A DNA stretch of 64,000 nt from Chrysomallon squamiferum. Taxonomy: Eukaryota > Mollusca > Gastropoda > Neomphalida > Peltospiridae. The position numbers and the translations under genes were made by a program. The stretch lies in assembly GCA_012295275.1 (NCBI GenBank), contig CM022679.1, positions 10,077,169-10,141,168 of the forward strand, in the 5' to 3' direction. Shown piece after piece: positions 62,880 to 64,000 of the stretch; positions within the stretch are counted from its first letter, which is position 1; every line of letters starts with the position of its first letter. The notes below the pieces were generated by a model. That model was not told where the DNA came from. It saw only the letters and a program-made list of their open reading frames with translations, and did no database searches.

Positions 62880-63370
62880 GTTAAAGAGTTCTGGAAGTAA
62901 GAAAGTGTATGAATGAGCAAGTGAGAGGGAAAGAGTGAGAGGGAAAGAATGGGAGGGAGAGAAAGAAGGGTGAGAAGTGGATACTAAAAGAATGAATAAG
63001 TGAAAAGAAATGGCAGAGGAAAAAAGAAAAAGAAATTGGTTATTTTAAGGAATGAGAGAAGAAGGTGAAAGAAAGAAGAACACGAGGAAAGAGAGATAAA
63101 GAGAAAGAGAGAATATTAAGAGTGAGAAAAAGGGAAAGAAAAAGTAATAAGAAGAACATCAGATGGAAGGAAAGTCAGAGAAAAAGAAGTAACCCAGGAG
63201 AAGGATAGAGAGAGGGGAGACAGAAAGAGAGAAAAAAAAAAACAAGAGAAAAATGAGAAATAAAAAATGAAAAAGACACAGAGAAGAAAGTGTGTGTATG
63301 AAGCCAGAGTGAACTGTAAACATAAAAATAATCTAGTAATGAAAAGAACTCAAGAGACACCGGACAGACA
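62880..63370 (+). repeat. Long degenerate polypurine tract
   Basis: About 490 bp that is overwhelmingly A and G on the plus strand (GAAAGAGA, AGGGAAAG, AAGAAG), not a simple repeat. A decayed purine microsatellite or a sequence able to form triplex DNA. Confidence 0.85.
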
Positions 63371-64000
63371 GACGGAGAAAAGCAGTTTTAGATAAAGGAA
63401 GAGAAAAACAATACACTCGTAAATCCAGGCAGAGATACACGTAAACACAGCTGCTAACACTAAATAATTCCAGATAAACGCCAGGCAGGGGTAAAATGTT
63501 CCTACTTACAGATTACAGCAGTATGTATCAAACACACACACACACAGGTAAATAAATCTCCAGTACCTGTATATCTCTACCAGTGTAATATCCAACCACC
63601 TCCGTCTGTTCTTAATACATCTTCAAGTCTGCCGTATAAAGCATATCCCAGACACTGGCTTGAATAAAATAACTATGAATCATATACACAAGTATGTCAA
63701 CTCCTGTGTGATCCCTTTTCATATGCTTAGCTGTGGGTTAAGATAAAGACATTTACTCAGGTTTTTCCCCAAAGGTGTTGCATGTACCAAAGATTATATT
63801 TAAAAAGTATATCCAGATACAAAATACGCAGTACAAACTGAAAATGTATCAACAACTTGTATTTTATATTCAGAGTTGTGACAAATGTAAGTACACAAAC
63901 AACTTGATCTTAAAGACACATGGTATAAACTGAATGGTTTATACAGAAGTGTATCAACAATTTACAATTATATATTCACAGGACAAATTGTATAAAGAAG

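Larger units (their letters stand above)
48425..64000 (-). other. Caskin upstream intron (at least 15.6 kb)
   Basis: Sequence upstream of the first SH3 exon. No exon resembling the last Caskin ankyrin repeats (a segment such as NTYNQTALDIV) was seen, so the intron probably continues past 64000. It holds two SINEs, several (GT)n, (GA)n and (CT)n arrays, a splice-donor-like minisatellite (60575-60970) and two balanced-composition islands near 56.1 and 60 kb. Regions 50800-52000, 53000-53700 and 56300-57960 are AT-rich with nothing recognised. Confidence 0.55.

Noticed and set aside
63575-63665. Minus-strand exon-like island (QCLGYALYGRLEDVLRTD frame)
   Set aside because: Stops occur in all three frames between the plausible acceptor and donor, and nothing is recognised.

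Overview
The window is animal nuclear DNA, very AT-rich and mostly non-coding. Long introns are packed with microsatellites, old minisatellite arrays and transposon fragments. Two things point to a mollusc. Four SINE copies carry a tRNA-like head or a core and 3' tail that match, from memory, a family common in gastropods and bivalves. The coding exons are those of a protostome-type Caskin. I cannot name the species.

One gene is supported: the middle of a CASKIN (CASK-interacting ankyrin/SH3/SAM scaffold) homologue on the minus strand. Five exons were found from upstream to downstream: 48424-48330 (first half of the SH3 domain), 35346-35235 (second half of the SH3 domain), 32627-32451 and 28807-28740 (linker), and 3088-2921 (Ser-rich linker with a DSGRG motif). 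All have AG acceptors and GT donors, and their phases join without a break (2 nt in/0, 0/1, 2 nt in/1, 2 nt in/0, 0/0). The ankyrin repeats should lie above 64000 and the SAM domains below 1. I found neither in the window.

Layout: 1-2920 is the intron below the last exon, with a SINE core and a duplicated 56-bp minisatellite module. 3089-28739 is a ~25.7-kb intron with many (GA)n, (AAT)n and minisatellite arrays, a piggyBac-like MITE, an X-box-like site and several balanced-composition segments that could be enhancers. 28808-32450 and 32628-35234 are shorter introns; the first holds the best conserved-noncoding candidate (30230-30600). 35347-48329 is a 13-kb intron splitting the SH3 domain; it holds a 3.2-kb structure with ~150-bp inverted ends around about eight degenerate ~200-bp repeats. 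48425-64000 is upstream intron, with two SINEs, a possible recursive-splice or 2-nt exon site, and a minisatellite whose units resemble 5' splice sites on the sense strand.

No rRNA gene, intact tRNA, CRISPR, operon or complete transposase gene was seen. Most open frames are translated microsatellites. Best candidates for something undescribed: the inverted-repeat-bounded satellite element (41815-45036), the splice-donor-like array (60575-60970), and the atypical SH3 pocket shared with vertebrate Caskins.
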